DNA of 64,000 nt from Nocardia pneumoniae NBRC 100136 (lineage in GTDB: Bacteria > Actinomycetota > Actinomycetes > Mycobacteriales > Mycobacteriaceae). The stretch covers positions 186,001-250,000 of the forward strand of contig NZ_BAGF01000152.1 of the NCBI RefSeq assembly GCF_000308755.1, given 5' to 3'. Position numbers and translations under genes: made by a program. The notes under the pieces were generated by a model that was not told where the DNA came from, made no database searches, and saw only the letters and a list, made by a program, of their open reading frames with translations. This document shows positions 1-7,708 of the stretch, piece after piece. Position 1 is the first letter of the stretch. Each line of letters begins with the position of its first letter.

Positions 1-605
1 GGCGCGGTGGGCAGGTTGCCCGCGATCGCGGAGAAGTTGAACGGTGTGATCGCGTAGACGAAACCCTCCAGCGGACGGTAGTCCACCCTGTTCCATACGC
101 CGGGTGCCGAGATCGGCTGGTCCTCCAGGATGCGGCGGGCGAAGTGCACGTTGAACCGCCAGAAGTCGACCAGCTCGCAGGGTGTGTCGATCTCGGCCTG
201 GTAGGCCGTCTTCGATTGGCCCAGCATCGTTGCCGCGGCGATGGTTTCGCGCCATGGCCCGGCGAGCAGGTCGGCGGCGCGCAGGAAGATCGCGGCGCGA
301 TCGGTGAACGACAGCGACCGCCAGCCCGGGGCGGCGGCGGTCGCCGCCGTGATGGCGTCTTCGACGTCGTTCGGTTCCGCCGTGGTGAGCGTGCCGAGGA
401 CGGCGGCGTGCCGGTGCGGCTGGACGACGTCGAGCCGCTGACCGTGACCGCGCCGATGCTCGCCGCCGATGACGTGCTGGATGTCGGTCGGCGTCGCGGC
501 GAGCTCGGTCAGTTTCGCCTGCAGGCGCGCGCGTTCGGCGCTGCCGGGGGCGAAGCTGCCCACCGGCTCGTTGACCGGCCGAGGTGGCGACACGACGTTG
601 TCCAT
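1..605 (-). CDS. pruA: L-glutamate gamma-semialdehyde (P5C) dehydrogenase, N-terminal part, cut by the window edge
   Basis: Reading the minus strand from the ATG at 605 gives about 201 residues that look like the start of the aldehyde dehydrogenase family enzyme PruA/RocA, the second step of proline breakdown (P5C/glutamate semialdehyde to glutamate, NAD+-dependent, cytosolic). Family-typical stretches are visible: VIGGEHR early on, an ADLLAGPWR helix, MLGQSKTAYQAEID, DFWRFNVHFAR and YAITPFNFSAIAGNLPT, where PFNF belongs to the cofactor-binding region. The catalytic Cys and Glu lie beyond base 1. The start is supported by a strong AGGAGG six bases upstream (about 609-614 on the plus strand). 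A PucR-type regulator reads divergently from 718, as pruC lies next to pruA in mycobacteria. Identification is confident; only completeness is unknown. Confidence 0.9.
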   Translation of the reverse strand, partial: MDNVVSPPRPVNEPVGSFAPGSAERARLQAKLTELAATPTDIQHVIGGEHRRGHGQRLDVVQPHRHAAVLGTLTTAEPNDVEDAITAATAAAPGWRSLSFTDRAAIFLRAADLLAGPWRETIAAATMLGQSKTAYQAEIDTPCELVDFWRFNVHFARRILEDQPISAPGVWNRVDYRPLEGFVYAITPFNFSAIAGNLPTA

Positions 606-655
606 GAGTCCTCCTGCTGGTAGGCGGCTGCCTCCGCCCTGCGTGTACTAGGTGA

Positions 656-687
656 TTTTCCGGTAGGGCGAAGTCAACACCGGAAAA
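656..687. promoter_or_regulatory. Inverted repeat, candidate operator between pruA and the PucR-type regulator
   Basis: The roughly 110-base divergent intergenic region contains TTTTCCGGT at 656-664 and its exact reverse complement ACCGGAAAA at 679-687, separated by 14 bases. The half-site centres are about 23 bases apart, close to two helical turns, which suits a dimeric DNA-binding regulator. It lies 31 bases ahead of the first possible start of the regulator gene and about 50 bases ahead of pruA. That the PucR-type protein binds here is inference from position and symmetry. Confidence 0.5.
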
Positions 688-717
688 CTGCCCGAAGAAT
701 GAGTCAGTCGGACAAAG

Positions 718-2016
718 ATGGGGCGAGTGCGTTGTCGAGTTGGCCGAAGGATGGACATGGCCGGGGATGAGGAGCTGGTCGTCGCGGACATTGATCTGTT
801 CGGGCTGGCGCAGATGGTCGCGCAGAACGCGGGCGGGATGGTGTCCATCGAGGACCCGAACTCGCATGTGCTGGCGTACTCGGCATCCGACGAATCCGCC
901 GACCAGCTGCGCGTGCTGTCCATCCTGGGGCGGGAAGGGCCGCGCGAGTACCTGACCGTGCTGCGGAAATGGGGTGTGTACGACCGATTGCGCAACAGCG
1001 ACGAGGTCATCGACGTGCCCGCGCACGACGAGCTGAACATCAAGCGCAGGCTCGTGATCGGTATCCGGCATCCCGCGGACGCGAATGTCCGCGCCCCGCG
1101 AGCGCTCGGCGCGATCTGGCTCCAGCAAGGCTCTGAGCCGTTCAAGCCCGACGCGGCCGAGGTTCTGCGGGGTGCCGCGGCCATCGCGGGCCGCCTGATC
1201 TCCCGCACCCTCGACGCGCCGACCACCGAGGCGCGGCTGATCCGGCGGCTGTTCGGCGCGGAAGGCGGCGCGGTCGACGTGGCGGCGGTGGCGAGTGCGC
1301 TGAGTGTGCCGCCGACCGGTCCGGCCGCGGTGGTCGGGTTCGCACTCACGGCGACCGAGCAGGCCCCCGCCACCGAGCCCGCCGCCGTCGGCGGCATCCT
1401 TCGCTTGCGCGCCAGCTCTTTTCGCGCCGACTCGGTGACCGCCACGCTCGGTGATCGCGTCTACGTCCTGCTTCCCGGCTACCGGTCCGCGCGGACGGTG
1501 ACGGACTGGACACGGCAGCTGGTCGAACAGCTGGAAACGAAGCGCTCGCTGGCGTTGCGAGCCGCAATCGCCTGCCCCGTCGCTGACCTCGGCCGGGTGG
1601 CCGATGCGCGCGCCGAGGTCGATCGCGTGCTGGACAACACCGTCGCGACCTATCCGAAGCATCGCGTGACCACCCTCGCCGAGTCGCGGACCGCGGTGCT
1701 GCTCGGCGAGGTGCTCGACCTCGTCGGCTCGCGCGCCGAACTGCACGATCCGCGCCTGCGCGCACTACTCGACTACGACCGCAAACATTCCGCGAGCCTG
1801 CGCGACAGCGTGGAGGCCTATCTACGCGAACACGGCGACGTCCGTAACGCCGCCGCGGCACTGCGCGTGCACCCGAACACGCTGCGCTACCGCATCCGTC
1901 GCGTCGAGGAAATCCTCGGCATGGACCTCGGCGACCCCGCCGACCGCCTGCTGCTGGACATCCAGCTCGCACTTCATCGCCGCGCACCCGGCCAATTGCC
2001 TCAGGGCTCCGCCTGA
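718..2016 (+). CDS. PucR/CdaR-family transcriptional regulator, probable PruC-type regulator of proline catabolism
   Basis: The 432-residue protein has the PucR layout. An N-terminal sensory region (about residues 20-180) contains a GAF-like segment around MVSIEDPNSHVLAYS and IKRRLVIGIRHP. A GGDEF-like middle follows (about 220-330). The C-terminal PucR helix-turn-helix (about 355-425) shows ASLRDSVEAYLREHGDV, AAALRVHPNTLRYRIRRVEE and LLLDIQLAL, the family's most conserved signature. It reads away from pruA, the arrangement seen for PruC in mycobacteria, so proline-responsive control of pruA is the likely role. The start is uncertain: ATG 718 has a weak ribosome site, while the in-frame ATG at 757 has AAGG six bases upstream and ATG 751 lies directly behind it. 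A start at 757 would give about 419 residues. Confidence 0.85.
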   Translation: MGRVRCRVGRRMDMAGDEELVVADIDLFGLAQMVAQNAGGMVSIEDPNSHVLAYSASDESADQLRVLSILGREGPREYLTVLRKWGVYDRLRNSDEVIDVPAHDELNIKRRLVIGIRHPADANVRAPRALGAIWLQQGSEPFKPDAAEVLRGAAAIAGRLISRTLDAPTTEARLIRRLFGAEGGAVDVAAVASALSVPPTGPAAVVGFALTATEQAPATEPAAVGGILRLRASSFRADSVTATLGDRVYVLLPGYRSARTVTDWTRQLVEQLETKRSLALRAAIACPVADLGRVADARAEVDRVLDNTVATYPKHRVTTLAESRTAVLLGEVLDLVGSRAELHDPRLRALLDYDRKHSASLRDSVEAYLREHGDVRNAAAALRVHPNTLRYRIRRVEEILGMDLGDPADRLLLDIQLALHRRAPGQLPQGSA

Positions 2017-2192
2017 CGATACCCTCGTCGAAACGGTAAGTACGGCAACGATTTATCGCGCACACACAGTCAGAGCACGTTCGCGGAGGCAGATCCGCTG
2101 TTTCGCGCAGTTCGCGGACGGTAGCGAACCGCAGGTCTGTCGAAAGCTCCGATTCGGATGACGGCGTCTATGCGTATACGTGTACTGCGAGT

Positions 2193-2588
2193 ATGTTGGA
2201 TCCGCTCAGCTCTGCTGTCGGTGCCGGTCTGGTCGGTATCGGCTGGGTATGTGGACGCTTCGGGCATCGGCGGCGAACTGGGTCGAGGGCGAAACTTCCC
2301 GCGCGCTGCGGTTGCGGTCACGACCTGGCGATGCACGACCGTGCCATAGGTACCTGTCACGCCGAGATCTCCTGCAAGGGCATCCACGGCATGCGGGAGT
2401 GGGTCAGCGGCAACTGCCGCCGCTACACCGGCCCCACCCCGCTGGAGGAAGTGTTCACTTCACCGATACTTCCGCCGGAGTCCTGCACGGACAGAAGGCA
2501 ATTCACGGGCAGCCGCCGCGAGCATGTCACGGTCGAGGCCCCGAACGTTGGCCGACGTTCTGCGTGCATCGGCCAGGAGATTCGCTGA
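2193..2588 (+). CDS. Small Cys/His-rich hypothetical protein with an N-terminal hydrophobic helix
   Basis: From ATG 2193 the frame encodes about 131 residues. A short hydrophobic Gly/Val-rich segment (SSAVGAGLVGIGWVCG) is followed by a basic stretch and a cluster of Cys and His: CGCGHDLAMHD, then GTCHAE, then C...C before RRYTGP. The CxCxH, H, C, C spacing looks like a small zinc-binding fold, and I recall short actinobacterial hypothetical proteins of this kind, a membrane helix plus a CGCGH-type motif. The last 40 or so residues (after about 2455) look less protein-like, so the true C-terminus may have been altered by a frameshift. No function can be assigned. The neighbourhood is rich in gene remnants. 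Confidence 0.5.
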   Translation: MLDPLSSAVGAGLVGIGWVCGRFGHRRRTGSRAKLPARCGCGHDLAMHDRAIGTCHAEISCKGIHGMREWVSGNCRRYTGPTPLEEVFTSPILPPESCTDRRQFTGSRREHVTVEAPNVGRRSACIGQEIR

Positions 2589-2723
2589 AATGACGTACAC
2601 AGCGCTGTCCGAAACGCCACGGGCATGTTGGCGGCGGACGGGTCATGGCTCGATGTAGAGGCGCTCGGTAGGCAGGCGGGGGAGTTCCGGCCGCGTCGCC
2701 GTGGTGCACGGTCAATGTGCAGG

Positions 2724-3047
2724 AGTGGTGCTTTCGCGTCGCACGCACCTGCACGAACACCAGTGCGGCGGTCAGGCATGCGGCGAAATCCACGCGCATG
2801 TTCTCGGCGAGTTCGATCGACAGACGCACGTCCGGTTCCTCCCGGCGCGGTGATACGCCAGAGTGCGCCGAGTTCCTGCCTGCCCCGGGCGGGCAGGCAG
2901 GAGCGCACGGAGTTGCTCGCGCGCACGATGATCCGGTCCGGGTTCGACTTCGGCTGCGAGAGCGGCGACGCGCTTGTAGAACGCGACCCGTCCCGTCGCA
3001 GTCCCGAGATCCGAGGGGCGCAGTCCGATTCCGGGCGCACTCACCAC
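2724..3047 (-). pseudogene. Frameshifted remnant of a small hypothetical gene
   Basis: Two minus-strand frames each give half of what looks like one short protein. From about 3047 to 2880 the reading is GLRPSDLGTATGRVAFYK, an alternating helical stretch, then EQLRALLPARPGQ. From about 2880 to 2740 the neighbouring frame continues sensibly with SPRREEPDVRLSIELAENM and DFAACLTAALVFVQVRAT. The switch falls in the G/C-rich stretch near 2880-2895. This suggests a small gene broken by a one- or two-base slip. I do not recognise the family. A sequencing error is an alternative. Confidence 0.35.
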
Positions 3048-3514
3048 AGGTCACCCACCGATCGGTCCGCCCCCGAAGGTCGCGGCGCGGGATACAGGCT
3101 GCGCCCGAGCACCACGTGTCCGGGCATGATTACACTGCACACCTGGGTGAGCACGGCCGGGACAGCGCCGCCCAGATGCGGCATGCCCGGAACGATCACC
3201 GCACCTGCCCTTGCCACATGCACACGCTCGATCAACCTGAGCAGTGCGCCCGAATCGAGGTGCGACTCGACCGTAAACAAGTGCGGCAATGCGTAACCGT
3301 GGCGAATCGCCAGCGCGCGAATGACCTCTGCGTCCCGTGCCGCGTCGGCATTGCAGCGGAAAGCGAGTGCTCCGACGAGCTGGTGTACCGGATCGGCGCG
3401 GCCGCCGTGGGCGGCGCAACCCCGGCGGCCCTGAGAGTTACGAGAGCGGACCCAGCCCGCGGTCGGCGGATATTCGCTGGCGGTAACCTCCCTGGACACG
3501 GGATCATTGCTCAC
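3041..3514 (-). CDS. Hypothetical protein, resolvase N-terminal-like fold
   Basis: The 157-residue product has a Gly/Arg-rich start and then a coherent alpha/beta core. AARDAEVIRALAIRHGY is followed by a beta strand, a LLRLIERVHVARAGAVIVPG segment and a closing IMPGHVVLGRSLYP. The pattern of a helix after a variable beta strand, then GAVIVPGMPHL, is what short actinobacterial proteins related to serine-recombinase N-terminal domains show. The catalytic Ser is not obvious and there is no DNA-binding tail, so recombinase activity is not claimed. No convincing ribosome site precedes the ATG at 3514, and a later start is possible. It is divergent from the ABC exporter at 3550. Confidence 0.5.
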   Translation of the reverse strand: MSNDPVSREVTASEYPPTAGWVRSRNSQGRRGCAAHGGRADPVHQLVGALAFRCNADAARDAEVIRALAIRHGYALPHLFTVESHLDSGALLRLIERVHVARAGAVIVPGMPHLGGAVPAVLTQVCSVIMPGHVVLGRSLYPAPRPSGADRSVGDLW

Positions 3515-3549
3515 TGCATCGCTCGTTCAACTCGAGACGAGGGGGGAGC

Positions 3550-5331
3550 ATGAGTTCACGCGCGACGGCGGTCAAACTGGTGCTGCGTTTCTATGGCCGG
3601 GAAATGGCAGCTCGCAAGGCCACAACGATTTCGGCGCTGCTGGCGCCGGCACTCGGCAATATCTGCAACCTGTACATCGCACCGCTGATCGTCGCTGTGA
3701 TGGTCGGTCGGGTCGCGGTAACCGGGGATACGAGCTTCCGGGCTCTGGCCTCCTATATCCTAGCCTTCGGTGCCACCCTGCTGCTTGCCGAGCTGCTGTG
3801 GCGCATCGGAATTCACTGTCTGAACCGAGTCGAAGCCTACGGTATCGAGCATCTTTACGTGCTCGCCATGGATGAGCTGCTCGCCAAGGACGCGGCGTTC
3901 TTCCACAACAACTTCGCCGGTTCGCTGACGAAGCGCTCGCTCAGCTTCGCGGCTCGGTTCGAACAGTTCGTGGACACCCTGGCCTTCGAGATCCTGGCGG
4001 CACTGGTGCCGCTGATGTTTGCCTCGGTTGTGTTGTGGCGCTACAACCCCATGCTGGTCGTCGTGCTGATGGGGATGATCGTGATGACCGCGCTGGTCAT
4101 CATGCCCTTGATCCAGGCCCGCCAGAAGCTCGTCGACGCCCGGGAGGCCGCGATTGCGCAGGTTTCCGGGCATGTGGCCGACAGCCTGGCGAACATGCAG
4201 GTGGTGCGCGCCTTCGCTGCCGAACCGCAGGAGGCGGCCGAGCATCGGCGGCGGGTCGCCTCGTCGCGGCGAAAGTCGTTGCGTTCCTGGGATTACGCGA
4301 ACCTGCGGATCGATACGCTGGTCGCGCCGTTGTTGGTGCTCACCAACGTGATAGGCCTGCTGATCGCGCTGGGCCTCAGCGGCGGAAATGCGGGGGTGGA
4401 GGCCATTGTGGTGGCATTCACCTACTACTTCAACGCCACCGGGATCATGTTCCGGTTCAATCAGATCTACCGGCGGCTGGAGACCGTGCTCACCGAGGCG
4501 GCGCAGTTCACGGAACTGCTGCTCGACGAACCACAGGTGCTCGATATCGAACATCCGGAACCACTGCGGCCCAACGGCTTCGACGTGCGGTTCGAGAGCG
4601 TGAACTTCACGCACGCGGGTGCGCGGCAGCTGTTCCGCGGATTGGATCTGCACGTGCCCAGCGGCGCCAAGGTAGGCCTGGTCGGACGATCCGGTGGTGG
4701 CAAGACCACCATCACCCAACTTCTGCTGCGGCTGATGGATATCCAATCCGGAACCATACGCATCGGCGGGCAGGACATCACCCGGCTCCGGCAGGCGGAT
4801 CTGCGCAGTCTGATCGCCTACGTGCCACAGGACCCGGCCATGTTTCACCGGACCCTGAGCGAGAACATCCGGTTCGCGCGTCCGGACGCTACGGACGAGG
4901 AGATCCTGCGGGCCGCCGAGGCCGCGCACGTCATCGAGTTCGCGGACGCGCTGCCGCAGGGCATGGAAACGCTCATCGGCGAGCGCGGCGTGAAACTGTC
5001 CGGCGGCCAGCGCCAGCGGGTCGCGCTGGCCCGGGCTATCCTGCGGAACGCACCGATCCTGCTCCTGGACGAAGCCACCAGCGCCCTCGACTCGGAAAGC
5101 GAACTGCTCGTGCAGCAAGCACTCTGGGAGTTGATGCAAGGGCGTACGGCACTGGTGGTCGCGCACCGGCTGAGCACCGTGGCCGGGATGGACCGGCTGG
5201 TGGTGCTCGACCACGGGCGAGTCGTCGAGGAGGGGACACACGAGGAGCTGCTATACGCGCAAGGAACATACGCGCAGCTGTGGCGGCACCAGTCGGGTGG
5301 ATTCCTCGGCGAGGACGTGGTCGCCCGTTGA
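3550..5331 (+). CDS. ABC exporter half-transporter (fused permease and ATPase)
   Basis: The protein has 593 residues, the usual length of a type I (MsbA/MDR-like) half-transporter. Residues 1-320 form the six-helix membrane domain, with hydrophobic segments near residues 25-50, 60-90, 145-190 and 255-285. Residues 345-580 form the nucleotide-binding domain with a complete motif set: Walker A GRSGGGKTT, a Q-loop YVPQDP, the ABC signature LSGGQRQRVALARA, Walker B ILLLDEATSALD and the switch His in VVAHRLST. It should work as a homo- or heterodimer exporting lipid, peptide or drug; the substrate cannot be read. The start at 3550 has a strong AGGGGGGAG just upstream. No partner transporter gene adjoins it. 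Confidence 0.93.
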   Translation: MSSRATAVKLVLRFYGREMAARKATTISALLAPALGNICNLYIAPLIVAVMVGRVAVTGDTSFRALASYILAFGATLLLAELLWRIGIHCLNRVEAYGIEHLYVLAMDELLAKDAAFFHNNFAGSLTKRSLSFAARFEQFVDTLAFEILAALVPLMFASVVLWRYNPMLVVVLMGMIVMTALVIMPLIQARQKLVDAREAAIAQVSGHVADSLANMQVVRAFAAEPQEAAEHRRRVASSRRKSLRSWDYANLRIDTLVAPLLVLTNVIGLLIALGLSGGNAGVEAIVVAFTYYFNATGIMFRFNQIYRRLETVLTEAAQFTELLLDEPQVLDIEHPEPLRPNGFDVRFESVNFTHAGARQLFRGLDLHVPSGAKVGLVGRSGGGKTTITQLLLRLMDIQSGTIRIGGQDITRLRQADLRSLIAYVPQDPAMFHRTLSENIRFARPDATDEEILRAAEAAHVIEFADALPQGMETLIGERGVKLSGGQRQRVALARAILRNAPILLLDEATSALDSESELLVQQALWELMQGRTALVVAHRLSTVAGMDRLVVLDHGRVVEEGTHEELLYAQGTYAQLWRHQSGGFLGEDVVAR

Positions 5332-5640
5332 TCGTGGCCAGCCGTGCTGCACGTTGCCTATCCGCATCGTCGATGAACTCCGCTTCCGGAACTACGTGCG
5401 GCCACAGGTGATCTCGGCGATGTGGATGTCGCTGCGACTGGATCCCCGAAAACATCGGCTGGACGTGTGGGTTCTGCCATCCGTTGCGTCACAGGCACTC
5501 CGGGCCGTGAGCGGGGCCCGCAGTGGTAATCGACCTATTCGGTCGAAATGGGTGGTTCGGATGTTCGTGGTCCGGCGGGGTTACGCCGGTGGCGCAGATC
5601 CAGGGCTGGTGTGATGATCGGTGGGCACCGGCCGGGGTCG
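5332..5640. other. Region without a recognisable gene
   Basis: After the exporter stop I see no frame with a ribosome site and protein-like composition on either strand. No terminator-like hairpin with a T run was found. The region leads directly into the desaturase remnants. Confidence 0.5.
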
Positions 5641-5646
5641 ATGCCC

Positions 5647-5838
5647 ACCGACGAAGAAGAACGCCGCCCACCCGGCAGCGAACGCCAGCGCGGTGACCGC
5701 GCTCTCGCAGGCGTAATACCGCAACCGTCGATCCAGCAGGCCCGCCTGCCGCATCCGCCACAACAAGACCGCGTATTCGCTGCCAACTCGTGGTGGCAAC
5801 TGGGCGTCGCCCCGCTCTTGGCGGTGGTGTTCGCCCAG
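5647..5838. pseudogene. Fatty-acid desaturase remnant split by an apparent local inversion
   Basis: The minus strand from 5784 to 5647 reads like the first part of an acyl-CoA desaturase: GSEYAVLLWRMRQAGLLDRR, then a first membrane segment TALAFAAGWAAFFFVG. The plus strand starting at 5785, the next base, reads NSWWQLGVAPLLAVVFAQ, which in intact family members directly follows that segment (a D/NSWWQL start and a second membrane helix). The two pieces abut head to head, as expected if one part was inverted inside a former desaturase gene. The His-box region (GHDAGH-type) that should follow is absent. The remnant cannot encode an enzyme. Confidence 0.5.
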
Positions 5839-5849
5839 AGCATGCACGA

Positions 5850-6274
5850 TTTCCGCGTTGACTTGATTGTTACGCCAGAAGATGTGATCTGGTGCGACGA
5901 ACGTCGTCGGCCTGCGGGAATCATCTGGAACTCGTTGTCGCAGGAGAAGGTTGAGGCAATCCCGGCTCTCGCGGCACGTCAGTCGGCGGGCACGAGGCCG
6001 GACTGATGACTCGAGTTCATAGGGGCGACGGTTGGGTTCTCCCGAGACATGCCCCATGGGAGCACTGTTGATGGTGCAGTTGTTATGCATGTGGTTGAGC
6101 TACTGTCTGGTTAGCATCTTTTCCATTCGTGTCGCAGCGGCGTGTCGCCTGCGTGGGCTGGTCGCTGACGGCGATTTCTGATTCGAGGCATGGCTACTCG
6201 ATTCCGGCCGAGCGGGGTCTTCGCCGTTGTACGGGACGACAGCTATGGGCTGCGCCCATGCCGTTCTGGAGCCG
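5850..6274. other. Region without a recognisable gene, with a short hairpin
   Basis: Frames exist on both strands, but none has recognisable domains or a good start site. One minus-strand frame (about 6090-5790) has weakly protein-like stretches (APDHIFWRNNQVNAEIVHAL) of no family I recognise. A perfect hairpin lies at 6245-6259. Confidence 0.4.
6245..6259 (-). terminator. Possible terminator hairpin behind the DUF4241 gene
   Basis: ATGGGC, a TGC loop and GCCCAT form a perfect six-pair stem 15 bases beyond the stop of the minus-strand gene ending at 6275. There is no T run, so an intrinsic terminator is only a possibility. Confidence 0.25.
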
Positions 6275-7009
6275 TCAACCGTGCAAGGACGGGGCGATCG
6301 GGTTCGGGTCGAGACGTTCGGCGTTGTCGAGAACGAGGAAATCGACGACCACGGAGGTGACATTGCCGTTAAGATCACGACCGAACCATACCGGGTAGGC
6401 GCCATCGCCGAATCCGGATTCGAACGCGGTCAACGACGGCTCGCCGGTAGGTCCCGCCAGCGTCACTGTATGGATCCCGGCAACGAGGTTTTCGGGCCCG
6501 TCTCCGCACAGGAGTTCGACCCAGCCGGTCGCGCCATCCGCACGGTCATCGAGGACCGTGGCGAAGTGATCCAGCAGCGAGGCGTCGAACAAGCACCCCA
6601 TCCCGCCGTCGACCCCGAACCCGAAGAACTCGCCTTCGCCGAGTACGGTCGGATCTTGCCCGGCAAGCAACGCCTGCTCCCAGTGGACGGTCACTGCCTG
6701 CTGTTGCACAACGAGAACGGCCGCGCAAACCCGCACGTGGTCCGGATCCTCGACGAACCGCACAACCGACAGCGTCAGCGGATACCGCCCACCAGGTACT
6801 GTCTGCGTGAAGGCCTCGAAATCCTCCGGGAACACCAGCCCGGTCGGGTCACCAACGATGACGCGCCCGGTCGGCAACACCAGATCACCCTTGTCGTGAA
6901 TTTCGCTGACCAAAAGCTTTCCGGCCGGCCCACGGAACCGTATGCCGCCGGTGCAGAACGCATCCGGATGAGCGGGTCTCAGTGCACCGGGAGATTCCGA
7001 AACCACCAC
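6275..7009 (-). CDS. DUF4241-family protein
   Basis: From the GTG at 7009 the protein has about 244 residues. It shows the features I associate with DUF4241: a LVLPTGRVIVGDP block near the N-terminus, a PGGRYPLTLSVVRF strand pair, a DPDHVRVCAAVLVV strand, the VTVHWEQAL segment, a GFGVDGGMGCLFDA block with the conserved Gly/Asp pattern, and a final GFGDGAYPVWFGRD followed by GNVTSVVVDFLVL. The start is chosen because AGGAAG lies just upstream of the paired GTG codons (7009 and 7006); an ATG at 7084 lacks such a site. The molecular function is unknown. An immunity role next to a toxin-like locus is a guess. Identification rests on pattern recognition only. Confidence 0.7.
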   Translation of the reverse strand: MVVSESPGALRPAHPDAFCTGGIRFRGPAGKLLVSEIHDKGDLVLPTGRVIVGDPTGLVFPEDFEAFTQTVPGGRYPLTLSVVRFVEDPDHVRVCAAVLVVQQQAVTVHWEQALLAGQDPTVLGEGEFFGFGVDGGMGCLFDASLLDHFATVLDDRADGATGWVELLCGDGPENLVAGIHTVTLAGPTGEPSLTAFESGFGDGAYPVWFGRDLNGNVTSVVVDFLVLDNAERLDPNPIAPSLHG

Positions 7010-7162
7010 GGCTTCCTTTCCACACCAGAAATCAGGGGAGTACCCACGCCGAGTACATCCACGTCGCCAACCACGTGAACCCAACCATGTACGGCATCAG
7101 TGAACATCTCACGCGCGGGCCCAACAGTATCCCCAAGTGCGACATCCCAGTGATCCACGATG

Positions 7163-7306
7163 TCAAGAGATTACAGGATCAACGTTCCTGGACACGGAAC
7201 TGGGCAGTGTTTCGAACTCGAGGTAGCGGTTATTGATGGCGGTGATGTGAAGCGTGGCCAGGTACCGGACGGCGAGTTTGTCGAATCGTGTCGCCACGGC
7301 CCGATT
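7163..7306 (-). pseudogene. IS5-type transposase C-terminal remnant
   Basis: The last 47 residues of this minus-strand frame include NRAVATRFDKLAVRYLATLH followed by ITAIN, which is the typical C-terminus of IS5-family DDE transposases (a usual ending is ...R.ATRYDKLAVRY.A..HIAAI). Upstream in the frame the expected CFNRLKQ lead-in is lost and the rest is not transposase-like. No terminal inverted repeats or intact catalytic core were found, so this is a decayed fragment of a past insertion. Confidence 0.65.
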
Positions 7307-7309
7307 TTG

Positions 7310-7708
7310 CTGATGCGCGCGCGGGCGTAGGCGGGATTGTGCAGTCGGGTGTGGGCGAGTTATTGCCGCTCTTCCCGGATGAGGTCGCGCGGGGTGGCTC
7401 CCACCTGCTGTAGGGCCAGTTGATACACAGGAATTAACTCCGCCGCCACTCATAGGGTTTGACTGGTACTCACTGAGTGGTGGAACGCTGACCGTCGACC
7501 GGGGTGGGATCATTACCGACAGTGGAGATACCGACGAACAAGGCAACGTCGCGGAATATTTCGGACAGCACCAGAGGCGGCACGGTTTCCATGCCGGTGG
7601 TTCATGCGCTGCCGATCGAGCACTTCCCCTCAACCCGCTGACCATCGAGAGGGGGTGCTGGTGGCAGGCTCCTCGGGCGACGCCGCCACCGGTAACCTCA
7701 TCGATGAT
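7310..7708. other. Region without an intact gene
   Basis: Between the transposase remnant and the YezG-like gene no frame looks coding over its length. A short minus-strand piece near 7435-7365 (YQLALQQVGATPRDLIREER) looks like the tail of some lost gene. Confidence 0.4.

Noticed and set aside
718..750. ATG 718 as certain start of the PucR-type regulator
   Set aside because: It lacks a good ribosome site, whereas ATG 757 has one at good distance; the longer form is reported but not held as certain.
2625..3553. Long plus-strand frames over 2.6-3.5 kb as genes
   Set aside because: They run opposite the more protein-like minus-strand readings and show no domains, and their translations are Arg/Pro/Ser-rich.
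3760..5241. A 493-codon minus-strand frame opposite the ABC exporter
   Set aside because: The plus strand carries all ABC transporter motifs; the antisense translation is low-complexity.
7163..7645. An intact IS5-family element
   Set aside because: Only the C-terminal 47 residues match a transposase; the catalytic core and the ends are missing.
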